Under the pieces are notes generated by a model that was not told the origin of the DNA, ran no database searches, and was given only the letters and a program-made list of their open reading frames with translations. Source: Streptomyces sp. AW19M42 (lineage in GTDB: Bacteria > Actinomycetota > Actinomycetes > Streptomycetales > Streptomycetaceae). From it: a DNA stretch of 58,137 bases. The position numbers and the translations under genes are program-made. The DNA lies in contig CBRG010000147.1 in assembly GCA_000470535.1 (NCBI GenBank), forward strand, positions 1 through 58,137. The letters run 5' to 3'. Positions 16,229 through 28,841 of the stretch are shown in pieces; the stretch's first letter is position 1, and the number at the start of each line of letters is the position of its first letter.

Positions 16229-17074
16229 ATGAACCTGCTGCTCGCCGAGGTGGCCCAGGCCACCCAGCGGCTGGCCGACGCCGGTGTACCTTCGCCGAGA
16301 TTCGACGCGGAGGAACTCGCCGCGTTCGTGCACGGCGTCAAGCGGGGCGAGCTGCACAACGTGCCGGACGCCGAGTTCGACGCCCGCTACTGGGAGACCA
16401 TCGCCCGGCGCGAGGCCCGCGAACCGCTCCAGCACATCACCGGACGTGCCTTCTTCCGCTACCTGGAGCTCCAGGTGGGGCCGGGAGTCTTCGTGCCACG
16501 CCCCGAGACCGAATCGGTCGTCGGCTGGGCGATAGACGCCGTCCGCGCGATGGACGTGGTCGAGCCGCTGATCGTCGACCTGTGCACGGGATCGGGCGCC
16601 ATCGCCCTCGCCATGGCCCAGGAGGTGCCGCGCTCGCGCGTGCACGCCGTGGAGCTGTCGGAGGACGCCCTGAAATGGACCAGGAAGAACGCCGAGGACT
16701 CCAGGGTCACCGTGCACCGCGGAGACGCTCTGACGGCCCTTCCCGAGCTCGACGGACAGGTCGACCTGGTCATCTCGAACCCGCCGTACATCCCGCTCAC
16801 CGAATGGGAGTACGTGGCCCCGGAGGCCCGCGACCACGACCCGCAGATGGCGCTCTTCTCCGGCGAGGACGGCCTCGACACCATCCGCGGCATCGAGCGC
16901 ACCGCCCACCGGCTGCTGCGCCCCGGCGGCCTCGTCGTCATCGAGCACGCCGACACCCAGGGCGGCCAGGTGCCGTGGATCTTCACAGAGGAGCGGGGCT
17001 GGGCCGACGCGGCCGATCACCCCGACCTGAACAACCGCCCCCGTTTCGCCACGGCCCGCAAGGCCATGCCGTGA
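16229..17074 (+). CDS. prmC: Release-factor glutamine methyltransferase
   Basis: 281-aa SAM-dependent methyltransferase (HemK/PrmC) that N5-methylates the GGQ glutamine of RF1 and RF2. It has an N-terminal helical substrate-binding domain (about 1-75), a SAM motif (VDLCTGSGAIALAMA) and the catalytic NPPY at residues 184-187 (ISNPPYIPLTE). GGAG lies upstream of the ATG. Position directly after prfA confirms the role. It is followed by the tsaC-type gene after 64 bp, so prfA-prmC-tsaC-ptp may be one unit. Confidence 0.96.
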   Translation: MNLLLAEVAQATQRLADAGVPSPRFDAEELAAFVHGVKRGELHNVPDAEFDARYWETIARREAREPLQHITGRAFFRYLELQVGPGVFVPRPETESVVGWAIDAVRAMDVVEPLIVDLCTGSGAIALAMAQEVPRSRVHAVELSEDALKWTRKNAEDSRVTVHRGDALTALPELDGQVDLVISNPPYIPLTEWEYVAPEARDHDPQMALFSGEDGLDTIRGIERTAHRLLRPGGLVVIEHADTQGGQVPWIFTEERGWADAADHPDLNNRPRFATARKAMP

Positions 17075-17138
17075 CCACCGGACACCGCCCGCACGACCCG
17101 TTCCAGCCCTACCCGTACATGCTTGAGGAGGCCGGCTG

Positions 17139-17786
17139 ATGGCACGGCGATACGACTGCAACGACGCGACCGACCGTACGACGGGTCTGCGCGAGGCCGC
17201 GTCCGCCGTCCGCCGCGGCGAACTGGTCGTGCTGCCCACCGACACGGTGTACGGGATCGGTGCGGACGCCTTCGGTTCCGAGGCGGTCGCGGACCTGCTG
17301 GACGCCAAGGGCCGCGGCCGCAACATGCCGACCCCCGTCCTGATCGGCTCCCCGAACACCCTGCACGGTCTGGTCACCGACTTCTCCGAGCAGGCCTGGG
17401 AGCTCGTCGACGCCTTCTGGCCCGGCGCCCTCACGCTCGTCGCCAAGCACCAGCCGTCCCTGCAGTGGGACCTCGGGGACACCCGCGGCACCGTCGCCAT
17501 CCGGATGCCGCTGCACCCGGTCGCCATCGAGCTGCTCACCGAGGTCGGTCCGATGGCCGTCTCCAGCGCCAACCTCACCGGACACCCCTCGCCCGAGGAC
17601 TGCGACGCCGCCCAGGAGATGCTCGGCGACTCCGTCTCCGTCTACCTCGACGGCGGTCCCACCCCGGGCATCGTCCCGTCCTCGATCGTCGACGTCACCG
17701 GCAAGGTGCCGGTCCTGCTGCGCGCCGGCGCGCTCTCCGCGGAGGAGCTGCGCAAGGTGGTACCCGACCTTGAGGTGGCCAATTGA
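17139..17786 (+). CDS. L-threonylcarbamoyladenylate synthase (Sua5/YrdC family)
   Basis: 215-aa YrdC-domain enzyme that makes threonylcarbamoyl-AMP from threonine, bicarbonate and ATP for the t6A37 modification of ANN-decoding tRNAs. Signatures are VLPTDTVYGIGADAF near residue 28 and PTPVLIGSP, WPGALTLV and VAIRMPLHP; the SSANLTG motif lies near 148. It lacks the C-terminal Sua5 domain, so it is of TsaC length. GAGGAGG precedes the ATG. Its stop overlaps the TTG start of the next gene (TTGA), so translation is probably coupled. Confidence 0.94.
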   Translation: MARRYDCNDATDRTTGLREAASAVRRGELVVLPTDTVYGIGADAFGSEAVADLLDAKGRGRNMPTPVLIGSPNTLHGLVTDFSEQAWELVDAFWPGALTLVAKHQPSLQWDLGDTRGTVAIRMPLHPVAIELLTEVGPMAVSSANLTGHPSPEDCDAAQEMLGDSVSVYLDGGPTPGIVPSSIVDVTGKVPVLLRAGALSAEELRKVVPDLEVAN

Positions 17787-18424
17787 CCGCCCCTGAGGGG
17801 CGTGGCATAGCGGGGCAGACCGACACTTTCCGCATCCTCCACGTCAGCACCGGCAACGTCTGCCGCTCACCGATCACCGAGCGGCTGACCCGGCACGCCC
17901 TCGTGGACCGCCTCGGTGACCCGCTCCAGGGCGGCCTGATCGTGGAGAGTGCCGGCACCTGGGGGCACGAGGGCGCCCCGATGGAGGCCAACGCCGAGGT
18001 GGTCCTCGCGGACTTCGGCGCCGACGCCACCGGGTTCGTCGGCCGCGAGCTGCTGGACGAGCACGTGATCCGTGCCGATCTGGTGCTCACCGCCACCCGC
18101 GACCACCGGGCCCAGGTCATCTCGATGGGGCACTCGGCCGGCCTGCGGACCTTCACGCTCAAGGAGTTCACCCGGCTCGTCCGGGCGATAGACCACGCGA
18201 CGCTGCCCGACGCCAAGGAAGAGGGCGTCGTCGAACGCGCCCGCGCGCTGGTGCGCGCCGCCGCCGCGCTGCGCGGCTGGCTGCTGGCCCCGACCGCGGA
18301 GGCCGACGAGGTGTACGACCCGTACGGCGCCCCGATCACGTTCTTCCGGTCCGTCGGTGACGAGATCAACCAGGCCCTGGAGCCCGTCGTCACCGCCCTG
18401 ACCGGCGTATCGACCCCGCGCTGA
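17783..18424 (+). CDS. Low-molecular-weight phosphatase-like protein lacking the catalytic Cys
   Basis: 213-aa protein of the LMW protein-tyrosine-phosphatase fold. The P-loop reads HVSTGNVCRSP. In active enzymes the motif is C-x-G-N-x-C-R-S, with the first Cys as nucleophile. Here that position is Ser22 (codon AGC), while Cys27 and Arg28 remain. The acid loop DPYG is kept near the C-terminus. The protein is also longer than the usual 150-165 aa, with an insert in the middle. The start must be the TTG that overlaps the tsaC stop. It may be a pseudophosphatase that binds phosphotyrosine or arsenate-like ligands, or use a different chemistry. It is commonly annotated as a tyrosine phosphatase, which the sequence does not support. 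Confidence 0.85.
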   Translation: MTAPEGRGIAGQTDTFRILHVSTGNVCRSPITERLTRHALVDRLGDPLQGGLIVESAGTWGHEGAPMEANAEVVLADFGADATGFVGRELLDEHVIRADLVLTATRDHRAQVISMGHSAGLRTFTLKEFTRLVRAIDHATLPDAKEEGVVERARALVRAAAALRGWLLAPTAEADEVYDPYGAPITFFRSVGDEINQALEPVVTALTGVSTPR

Positions 18425-18437
18425 CCGGCGCGGGGTC
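18412..18437 (+). terminator. Terminator overlapping the phosphatase-like stop codon
   Basis: The 10-bp perfect stem GACCCCGCGC/GCGCGGGGTC (18412-18421 with 18428-18437) has the stop codon in its loop region. The next gene starts 110 bp further on. Confidence 0.65.
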
Positions 18438-18547
18438 CGCACCCCTCCGGACGGGTGTACCGAGGGCCGTGACAGCGGGCAGCGGGCCCGTCGCGGGCCT
18501 ACATTGGAGCTGACGTCAGCGCACTCCTCCCAGGCCCGGAGCCCCCG

Positions 18548-19801
18548 ATGCCGGTCACCGCTTCCGCCGCACCACCGGCCGCCCTGCCGCAGGACTTCGG
18601 CGCCCTGCTCCGGGAGGACCCCGAGATCGCGGAGGTGCTGCTGGGTGAGCTGGGCCGGCAGTCCGGCACGCTCCAGCTCACCGCCGCGGAGAACTTCACC
18701 TCGCCCGCGGTCCTGGCCGCCCTGGGCTCGCCGCTCGCCAACAAGTACGCGGAGGGCTACCCCGGCAGGCGCCACCACGGCGGCTGCGAGCAGGCGGACG
18801 CCGCCGAACGCATCGCCGTCCGCCGCGCCAAGTCCCTCTTCGGCGCCGAGCACGCCAACGTCCAGCCGCACTCCGGCTCCTCCGCCGTCCTCGCGGCGTA
18901 CGCGGCGCTGCTGCGGCCCGGCGACACGGTGCTCGCGATGGGACTCCCGTACGGCGGGCACCTCACCCACGGCTCACCCGCCAACTTCTCCGGCCGCTGG
19001 TTCGAGTTCATCGGCTACGGGGTGGACGCCGGGAGCGGCCTGATCGACTACGAGCAGGTCCGCGCCCTGGCCCGCAGCCACCGTCCCAAGGCGATCGTCA
19101 GCGGCTCCATCTCCTACCCCCGTCACCCGGACCACGAGAGGTTCCGCGAGATCGCCGACGAGGTGGGCGCCTACCTCATCGCCGACGCGGCGCACCCGAT
19201 GGGGCTGATCGCCGGGGGAGCGGCGCCGAGCCCCGTCCCGTACGCGGACGTCGTCTGCGCCACCACGCACAAGGTGCTGCGCGGTCCGCGCGGCGGCATG
19301 ATCCTGTGCGGCGCTGAGCTGGCCGAGCGGATCGACCGGGCGGTCTTCCCCTTCACCCAGGGCGGCGCCCAGATGCACACGGTGGCCGCGAAGGCCGTCG
19401 CCTTCCACGAAGCGGGCACACCGGCCTTCGCCGCGTACGCCCATCGTGTGGTCTCCCACGCCCGGGTCCTCGCCGCCGGACTGGCCGCAGAGGGCTTCGA
19501 CGTCACCACCGGCGGCACCGACACCCACCTGATCGTCGCGGACCCGGCCCCGCTCGGCGTGGACGGCCACACCGCCCGCACCCGGCTGGCCGCCGCGGGC
19601 CTGGTGCTGGACACCTGCGCGCTTCCGTACGGAGACGCCCGCGGCATCAGGCTCGGCACCGCGGCCGTCACCACCCAGGGCATGGACGAAGCCGCCATGG
19701 CCCGGCTCGCGGTGCTGTTCGGTGCCGCTGTGCGCGAGGAGGGCGACGTCCTGGCGGACGTGCGGGGACTGGCGGCGAAATTCCCGCCGTACCCGGGGTG
19801 A
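18548..19801 (+). CDS. glyA: Serine hydroxymethyltransferase family protein
   Basis: 417-aa fold-type I PLP enzyme. It has the SHMT signatures NKYAEGYPGRRHHGGCE and QPHSGSSAVLAAY, and the PLP lysine Lys242 in CATTHKVLRGPRGG. The reaction would be serine plus tetrahydrofolate to glycine and methylene-THF. Streptomyces genomes carry more than one SHMT-family gene. This copy has histidines in place of the usual Tyr pair (RRHHGG where typical SHMT has RRYYGG). That Tyr lies near the active site, so substrate preference could differ. No strong ribosome site precedes the ATG. It starts its own unit after a terminator. Confidence 0.88.
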   Translation: MPVTASAAPPAALPQDFGALLREDPEIAEVLLGELGRQSGTLQLTAAENFTSPAVLAALGSPLANKYAEGYPGRRHHGGCEQADAAERIAVRRAKSLFGAEHANVQPHSGSSAVLAAYAALLRPGDTVLAMGLPYGGHLTHGSPANFSGRWFEFIGYGVDAGSGLIDYEQVRALARSHRPKAIVSGSISYPRHPDHERFREIADEVGAYLIADAAHPMGLIAGGAAPSPVPYADVVCATTHKVLRGPRGGMILCGAELAERIDRAVFPFTQGGAQMHTVAAKAVAFHEAGTPAFAAYAHRVVSHARVLAAGLAAEGFDVTTGGTDTHLIVADPAPLGVDGHTARTRLAAAGLVLDTCALPYGDARGIRLGTAAVTTQGMDEAAMARLAVLFGAAVREEGDVLADVRGLAAKFPPYPG

Positions 19802-19816
19802 CATAGGTCCTATGTC
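19800..19816. promoter_or_regulatory. Palindrome at the glyA stop, half repeated downstream
   Basis: GACATAGG-T-CCTATGTC (19800-19816) is perfectly symmetric and overlaps the stop codon. CTATGTCCT recurs at about 19854. Both lie upstream of the WecA-like gene. It could be an operator or a small terminator; it has no GC-rich stem, so an operator fits better. Confidence 0.5.
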
Positions 19817-19928
19817 CTGAATAGAGGCAGGCCGTGCAACCATCGCCGGCAGCTCTATGTCCTCAAGCATGAGGCCGACAAAGTTAAGGTGTGGGCTGAG
19901 ATGGCCGGCGATAGTTGTGGGGCAGCCC

Positions 19929-21302
19929 GTGCGTGATTACCTGCTGACGCTCTGTGTCACGGCAGCGGTGACCTACCTGCTCACCGGCCCGGTGCGTAAG
20001 TTCGCCATCGCGATCGGGGCGATGCCCGCGATCCGGGCGCGCGACGTCCACCGTGAACCGACACCGAGGCTCGGCGGCATCGCGATGTTCGGCGGGCTGT
20101 GCGCCGGGCTGATCGTCGCCGACCACCTGGCCAACCTCGACAGCGTCTTCGACCTCTCCAGCGAACCCCGCGCGCTGCTCTCCGGGGCGGCCCTGATCTG
20201 GCTGATCGGCGTCCTGGACGACAAGTTCGAGATCGACGCCCTGATCAAGCTGGGCGGCCAGATGATCGCCGCGGCGGTCATGGTCCTCCAGGGCCTGACG
20301 ATCCTGTGGCTGCCGATCCCCGGTGTCGGCACCGTCGCCCTCACCCAGTGGCAGGGCACGCTGCTCACGGTCGCCCTGGTCGTCATCACGATCAACGCGG
20401 TGAACTTCGTCGACGGCCTCGACGGCCTGGCGGCCGGCATGGTCCTCATCGCGTCGGCCGCGTTCTTCCTCTACACGTACCGGCTCTGGTACGGACACAT
20501 GATCGAGGCCGCCGCTCCGGCGACGCTCTTCACGGCGATCCTGATGGGCATGTGCCTCGGCTTCCTGCCGCACAACATGCATCCGGCCCGGATCTTCATG
20601 GGCGACTCCGGCTCGATGCTGATCGGCCTGGTACTGGCCGCCGGTGCGATCTCGGTGACCGGTCAGGTCGACCCGGACACGATGAAGATCTTCGAGGGCA
20701 GTGAGCGGCAGGCGACCCACGCGATGCTGCCGGTCTTCATCCCGCTGCTGCTGCCGCTCACCATCATCGCGATCCCGGCGGCCGACCTGGTACTGGCGAT
20801 CGTGCGGCGCACCTGGAACGGCCAGTCGCCGTTCGCCGCCGACCGGGGGCACTTGCACCACCGGCTGCTGGAGATCGGCCACTCGCACAGCCGGTCGGTG
20901 CTGATCATGTACTTCTGGTCGGCCCTGATCGCGTTCGGCGCGGTCGGCTACTCCGTGCACTCGGCGTCCATGTGGATCGTTCTGGTGGTCGTGGGCCTGA
21001 GCGCGCTCGGCCTGATCCTGCTCCTGATGCCCCGGTTCACCCCGCGTGCCCCGCTGTGGGCGCAGCACATCGTGCCGCCGCGCTACCGGCGCCGGCGCCG
21101 CCCGGCCGAGGAGCCGGAGGCGTCCGAGGACGGGGCGGAGCACCAACAGCGGCCGCTGGATGCCGAGATGGAGTCGGCCCAACAGGAGACCGCCGCGCGG
21201 GCCCCGATCGCCGCAGGAGTCTCGGGCGTCAACGGGGCGACCGCCATTGGCCCCCGTTCGCGCTTCGCGGACCGGCGCGAGGCGGACTCCACCCGTCGGT
21301 GA
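19929..21302 (+). CDS. Undecaprenyl-phosphate sugar-1-phosphate transferase (WecA/TagO/MraY family)
   Basis: 457-aa polytopic membrane protein with about 11 hydrophobic segments. It transfers a sugar-1-phosphate, usually GlcNAc-1-P, from UDP-sugar to undecaprenyl phosphate and so starts a lipid-linked glycan. Family motifs are present: TPRLGG near the start, GVLDDKFEI (Asp pair), NAVNFVDGLDGLAAG, FMGDSGSMLIG and the cytoplasmic RGHLHHRLLEIGHSH. Absence of MraY-specific features and the His-rich loop point to the WecA/TagO branch. About 80 residues of disordered acidic/Gln-rich C-terminal tail follow the last helix. GTG at 19929 places the first helix at the N-terminus; an earlier in-frame start is possible. 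It is followed by the atp operon in the same direction. Confidence 0.9.
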   Translation: MRDYLLTLCVTAAVTYLLTGPVRKFAIAIGAMPAIRARDVHREPTPRLGGIAMFGGLCAGLIVADHLANLDSVFDLSSEPRALLSGAALIWLIGVLDDKFEIDALIKLGGQMIAAAVMVLQGLTILWLPIPGVGTVALTQWQGTLLTVALVVITINAVNFVDGLDGLAAGMVLIASAAFFLYTYRLWYGHMIEAAAPATLFTAILMGMCLGFLPHNMHPARIFMGDSGSMLIGLVLAAGAISVTGQVDPDTMKIFEGSERQATHAMLPVFIPLLLPLTIIAIPAADLVLAIVRRTWNGQSPFAADRGHLHHRLLEIGHSHSRSVLIMYFWSALIAFGAVGYSVHSASMWIVLVVVGLSALGLILLLMPRFTPRAPLWAQHIVPPRYRRRRRPAEEPEASEDGAEHQQRPLDAEMESAQQETAARAPIAAGVSGVNGATAIGPRSRFADRREADSTRR

Positions 21303-21420
21303 TTAGGGCATCAGGGTGCATTACCACGCAAAATGCTAGGTTGTCGTGCTCACACGCGCGGATTAGCTCTCACGTGTGACGGCAACCACACTTTCTGAGT
21401 AAAGACCTCATCAAATAGTT

Positions 21421-21436
21421 TGTGATAGCGTTCACT
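21421..21436. promoter_or_regulatory. CRP-like site upstream of the atp operon
   Basis: TGTGA-N6-TCACT (21421-21436) is one base away from the E. coli CRP consensus TGTGA-N6-TCACA, and has the GTG...CAC halves seen in actinobacterial Crp sites. It lies 126 bp upstream of atpI, in an AT-richer patch. A nearby inverted pair TCACACG/CGTGTGA lies around 21350-21380. Function is inferred. Confidence 0.45.
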
Positions 21437-21561
21437 AACCCGGTGACAGAGCCGAAGGACCTGAGTAGCGCGGTCCCTTGGTCCCGAGGCATCGACTCGG
21501 ACCGGGCCTACGCTCGTCCATGACGACACACTGCCGACCCCCAGCAAGCGGAGCTGCCGCC

Positions 21562-21999
21562 ATGCCGTCCAACGATGTCCGGACCGTCCTCCAAGCCGCC
21601 GTACCCACCGCTGTCGCCGGCGCTGTCGCCGCCGCGATCAGTGGTGGCGTCGCCGGTGGCAAGGGGGCTCTGGGATCGGTCATCGGGACGCTGCTGGTGA
21701 TCCTCTTCATGGGGATCGGGCTCGGCGTCCTGCTGCGGACAGCGCGATCACTCCCGCATCTGTTCCAGTCCATGGGACTGATGCTGTACACGGCACAGCT
21801 GCTGTTGCTCTTCATCTTCCTCGCCGTGTTCAAGAACACGACGCTCTTCAACCCCAGGGCCTTCGCGATCTCGCTGGTCGTCGCGACCATCGTCTGGGTC
21901 GCGGCACAGGTCCGAGGGCACATGAAGGCCAAGATCCTCTACGTCGAACCCGAGTCCGCCAAGGACGACAAGTCCGAAAAGACGGGGTCGTCGACGTGA
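21562..21999 (+). CDS. atpI: ATP synthase protein I
   Basis: 145-aa membrane protein with about four hydrophobic segments, at the head of the atp operon. AtpI proteins help assemble the c-ring or supply Mg2+; they are not part of the final enzyme. Sequence conservation is low, and the call rests mainly on position, length and topology. The ATG at 21562 is chosen for CGGAG 8 nt upstream. The C-terminus is charged and cytoplasmic (ESAKDDKSEK). A 225-bp gap separates it from atpB, so a second promoter before atpB is possible. Confidence 0.85.
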   Translation: MPSNDVRTVLQAAVPTAVAGAVAAAISGGVAGGKGALGSVIGTLLVILFMGIGLGVLLRTARSLPHLFQSMGLMLYTAQLLLLFIFLAVFKNTTLFNPRAFAISLVVATIVWVAAQVRGHMKAKILYVEPESAKDDKSEKTGSST

Positions 22000-22224
22000 T
22001 GGGTAGGGGCGGAATAAGTGCGGGTGCAGGACCCTGCTATCGTCCGGTTCCAACTGCGGCACTGCGGGCGCGGGCATACGAGCTGACGCCTGCACCATCG
22101 CGAGGCTCAATGCCTGACCGCCGCTCACACATCCGTAACACCAGTCCAGTGCCGAACCGCGGCTGCGCGCCGCGCCGACACAACGAGGTTGCCGTACCTA
22201 TGCGCCACGCTGAAGGAGCCCGCG

Positions 22225-23356
<1,132 letters not shown>

Positions 23357-23397
23357 TCGCGGCTTTACAACTGCCCGATGCGACGAAAGGCATTGAT

Positions 23398-23943
23398 GTG
23401 AACGCCCTACACCTGGCGGCCGAGGAAGAGATCCAGAACCCTCTGCTCCCGGCGATCCCTGAGATCATCATCGGCCTCATCGCCTTTGTCATCGTCTTCG
23501 GCTTCCTCGCCAAGAAGCTCCTCCCGAACATCAACAAGGTTCTGGAAGAGCGTCGCGAGGCCATCGAAGGCGGTATCGAGAAGGCCGATGCGGCGCAGAC
23601 CGAGGCGCAGAGCGTTCTTGAGCAGTACAAGGCTCAGCTCGCCGAAGCCCGTCACGAAGCCGCTCGGATGCGCCAGGAGGCGCAGGAGCAGGGTTCCGTG
23701 ATCCTGCAGGAGATGCGGGCGGAAGGCCAGCGCCAGCGCGAGGAGATCGTCGCTGCGGGCCACGCCCAGATCGAGGCCGACCGCAAGGCGGCGGCGTCCG
23801 CGCTGCGTCAGGACGTGGGCAAGCTCGCCACCGACCTGGCCGGCAAGCTCGTCGGCGAGTCCCTTGAGGACCACGCCCGGCAGAGCGGCACCGTCGACCG
23901 TTTCCTCGACGAGCTCGAGGCGAAGGCCGAGGCCGTCCGATGA
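23398..23943 (+). CDS. atpF: F0F1 ATP synthase subunit b
   Basis: 181-aa peripheral stalk subunit. One membrane segment (about residues 19-38, IIIGLIAFVIVFGFLA) precedes a long charged coiled coil rich in Glu, Ala and Arg (to about 175). It links F0 to F1 through the delta subunit. The start is GTG at 23398. Its stop overlaps the atpH start by four bases (ATGA), so the two stalk proteins are translationally coupled. Confidence 0.95.
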   Translation: MNALHLAAEEEIQNPLLPAIPEIIIGLIAFVIVFGFLAKKLLPNINKVLEERREAIEGGIEKADAAQTEAQSVLEQYKAQLAEARHEAARMRQEAQEQGSVILQEMRAEGQRQREEIVAAGHAQIEADRKAAASALRQDVGKLATDLAGKLVGESLEDHARQSGTVDRFLDELEAKAEAVR

Positions 23944-24755
23944 ACGGCGCGAGCCGCGAGGCACTGGCTGCCGCACGTGAGCGTCTCGACGCACTGACCG
24001 ACAGCACGTCGGTCGACGCGGGGAAGCTCGCCGAGGACCTGGCCAGCGTCACGGCGCTGCTGCACCGCGAGGTGTCGCTGCGCCGGGTCCTGACCGACCC
24101 GGCCCAGGCCGGCGAGGCACGGGCCGAGCTGGCCGGGCGCCTGCTGCGCGGCCAGGTGGGCGGCGAAGCCGTCGACCTGGTCTCCGGCATGGTCCGCTCG
24201 CGCTGGTCGCAGTCGCGCGACCTGGTCGACGCGGTCGAGGAACTGGCGAACACCGCAGACCTCACCGCCGCCCAGCGCGACGGAGACCTCGACGACGTCG
24301 AGGACGAGCTGTTCCGGTTCGGCCGGATCGTCGCCTCCGACCCGGCGCTGCGCGCCGCGCTCACCAGCCGGACCGCGACCACCGCCGCCAAGGGCGAGCT
24401 GCTGCGCAGCCTGCTCGGCGGAAAGGCGCGGCCCACGACCGAGCGCCTCATCGTGCGGCTTGTCACCCAGCCCCGGGGACGTAGCCTGGAAGAGGGACTC
24501 GACTCCCTGTCCAAGCTCGCCGCGGAGCGGCGTGACCGCATGGTCGCGATCGTCACCTCGGCAGTGCCGCTGAGCGATCGGCAGAAGCAGCGCCTCGGCG
24601 CGGCCCTGGCGAAGATCTACGGCCGGCCGATGCACCTGAACCTCGACGTGGACCCCGAGGTCCTCGGCGGAGTCACGGTGCGAGTCGGTGACGAGGTTGT
24701 CAACGGCACCATCGCCGAGCGTCTCGACGAGGCGACGCGGCGGATGGCCGGCTGA
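23940..24755 (+). CDS. atpH: F0F1 ATP synthase subunit delta
   Basis: 271-aa stalk subunit joining the b dimer to the top of F1. It is longer than the 177-aa E. coli protein, as usual in actinobacteria. Residues about 90-271 form the conserved OSCP/delta region, ending in [32 protein letters not shown], whose GG-V-R-GD-V-D/NGT pattern is diagnostic. It overlaps atpF by four bases. A 140-bp gap with a hairpin separates it from atpA. Confidence 0.95.
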   Translation: MNGASREALAAARERLDALTDSTSVDAGKLAEDLASVTALLHREVSLRRVLTDPAQAGEARAELAGRLLRGQVGGEAVDLVSGMVRSRWSQSRDLVDAVEELANTADLTAAQRDGDLDDVEDELFRFGRIVASDPALRAALTSRTATTAAKGELLRSLLGGKARPTTERLIVRLVTQPRGRSLEEGLDSLSKLAAERRDRMVAIVTSAVPLSDRQKQRLGAALAKIYGRPMHLNLDVDPEVLGGVTVRVGDEVVNGTIAERLDEATRRMAG

Positions 24756-24830
24756 CCCAGCCCGGCGCAGTAACAGAGACAGAGCAAGACCAGCGGCCCG
24801 GTTGGGCCGTGCAGAAATTGCAGAAGATTC

Positions 24831-24848
24831 CTGGGGGTCGGCCCCCAG
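24831..24848 (+). other. Intercistronic hairpin between atpH and atpA
   Basis: CTGGGGG (24831-24837) pairs with CCCCCAG (24842-24848) around a TCGG loop, 47 bp before the atpA start. It could protect or process the atp mRNA and help set subunit ratios. A full terminator is unlikely in the middle of this operon. Confidence 0.5.
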
Positions 24849-24895
24849 ACCCCCTTAAGAAACTTCGGGCCCAACAAGGAGAGCAGGGAACCCAG

Positions 24896-26467
24896 ATGGC
24901 GGAGCTCACGATCCGGCCGGAGGAGATCCGGGATGCGCTGGAGAACTTTGTCCAGTCGTACAAGCCGGACGCGGCCTCGCGCGAGGAGGTCGGTACGGTC
25001 AGCGTTGCCGGCGACGGCATCGCGAAGGTGGAGGGCCTGCCCTCCGCCATGGCGAACGAGCTGCTGAAGTTCGAGGACGGCACCCTTGGTCTCGCCCTCA
25101 ACCTCGAGGAGCGCGAGATCGGTGCGATCGTCCTCGGCGAGTTCAGCGGGATCGAGGAGGGCCAGCCGGTGCAGCGCACCGGTGAGGTGCTCTCCGTCGG
25201 CGTCGGCGAGGGCTACCTCGGCCGCGTCGTCGACCCGCTCGGCAACCCGATCGACGGACTCGGCGAGATCGCGACCGACGGTCGGCGCGCGCTTGAGCTG
25301 CAGGCCCCTGGCGTCATGGTCCGTAAGTCGGTGCACGAGCCGATGCAGACCGGCTACAAGGCCGTCGACGCCATGGTGCCGATCGGCCGCGGCCAGCGTC
25401 AGCTGATCATCGGTGACCGTCAGACGGGTAAGACCGCGCTGGCCGTCGACACGATCATCAACCAGCGCGACAACTGGCGCTCGGGCGACGTGAACAAGCA
25501 GGTGCGCTGCATCTACGTCGCCATCGGTCAGAAGGGCTCCACCATCGCCTCCGTGCGCGGTGCGCTCGAAGAGGCCGGTGCGCTGGAGTACACGACCATC
25601 GTCGCCGCCCCGGCGTCCGACCCCGCCGGCTTCAAGTACCTGGCGCCGTACACCGGTTCGGCCATCGGCCAGCACTGGATGTACGCCGGCAAGCACGTCC
25701 TGATCATCTTCGACGACCTCTCGAAGCAGGCCGACGCCTACCGCGCCGTGTCGCTTCTGCTGCGCCGTCCGCCGGGCCGTGAGGCCTACCCGGGCGACGT
25801 CTTCTACCTCCACTCGCGTCTGCTGGAGCGCTGCGCCAAGCTCTCCGACGACATGGGTGCCGGTTCGATGACGGGTCTCCCGATCGTCGAGACGAAGGCG
25901 AACGACGTGTCGGCGTTCATTCCGACCAACGTCATCTCCATCACCGACGGCCAGTGCTTCCTGGAGTCCGACCTGTTCAACGCCGGCCAGCGTCCGGCTC
26001 TGAACGTCGGTATCTCGGTCTCGCGCGTCGGTGGCTCCGCCCAGCACAAGGCCATGAAGCAGGTTTCCGGCCGGCTTCGCGTGGACCTCGCCCAGTACCG
26101 CGAGCTGGAGGCGTTCGCCGCCTTCGGTTCCGACCTGGACGCGGCCTCGAAGGCCTCGCTGGAGCGCGGCAAGCGCATGGTCGAGCTGCTGAAGCAGCCG
26201 CAGTACGCCCCGATCCCGGTCGAGGAGCAGGTCGTCTCGGTCTGGGCCGGCACCACGGGCAAGATGGACGACGTCCCGGTCGAGGACATCCGTCGCTTCG
26301 AGAGCGAGCTGCTGGAGTACCTGCGCCGCGAGCGCAAGGAGCTCCTCACCAGCATCGTCGAGGGCGGCAAGATGTCCGACGACACGCTGCAGTCGATCGC
26401 CGACGCGATCGCCGCCTTCAAGCAGCAGTTCGAGACCTCGGACGGCAAGCTTCTGGGCGAGGGCTGA
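24896..26467 (+). CDS. atpA: F0F1 ATP synthase subunit alpha
   Basis: 523-aa non-catalytic nucleotide-binding subunit of the F1 hexamer. It has the N-terminal beta barrel, the P-loop [11 protein letters not shown] near residue 173, the arginine-finger region in [14 protein letters not shown], and the C-terminal helical domain. The ATG at 24896 is chosen for the conserved start [15 protein letters not shown], with AGGAG and AGGGA upstream. It is followed by atpG after 3 bp. Confidence 0.97.
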   Translation: MAELTIRPEEIRDALENFVQSYKPDAASREEVGTVSVAGDGIAKVEGLPSAMANELLKFEDGTLGLALNLEEREIGAIVLGEFSGIEEGQPVQRTGEVLSVGVGEGYLGRVVDPLGNPIDGLGEIATDGRRALELQAPGVMVRKSVHEPMQTGYKAVDAMVPIGRGQRQLIIGDRQTGKTALAVDTIINQRDNWRSGDVNKQVRCIYVAIGQKGSTIASVRGALEEAGALEYTTIVAAPASDPAGFKYLAPYTGSAIGQHWMYAGKHVLIIFDDLSKQADAYRAVSLLLRRPPGREAYPGDVFYLHSRLLERCAKLSDDMGAGSMTGLPIVETKANDVSAFIPTNVISITDGQCFLESDLFNAGQRPALNVGISVSRVGGSAQHKAMKQVSGRLRVDLAQYRELEAFAAFGSDLDAASKASLERGKRMVELLKQPQYAPIPVEEQVVSVWAGTTGKMDDVPVEDIRRFESELLEYLRRERKELLTSIVEGGKMSDDTLQSIADAIAAFKQQFETSDGKLLGEG

Positions 26468-26470
26468 CAG

Positions 26471-28827
<2,357 letters not shown>

Positions 28828-28841
28828 GCCTCCGGCTCACC

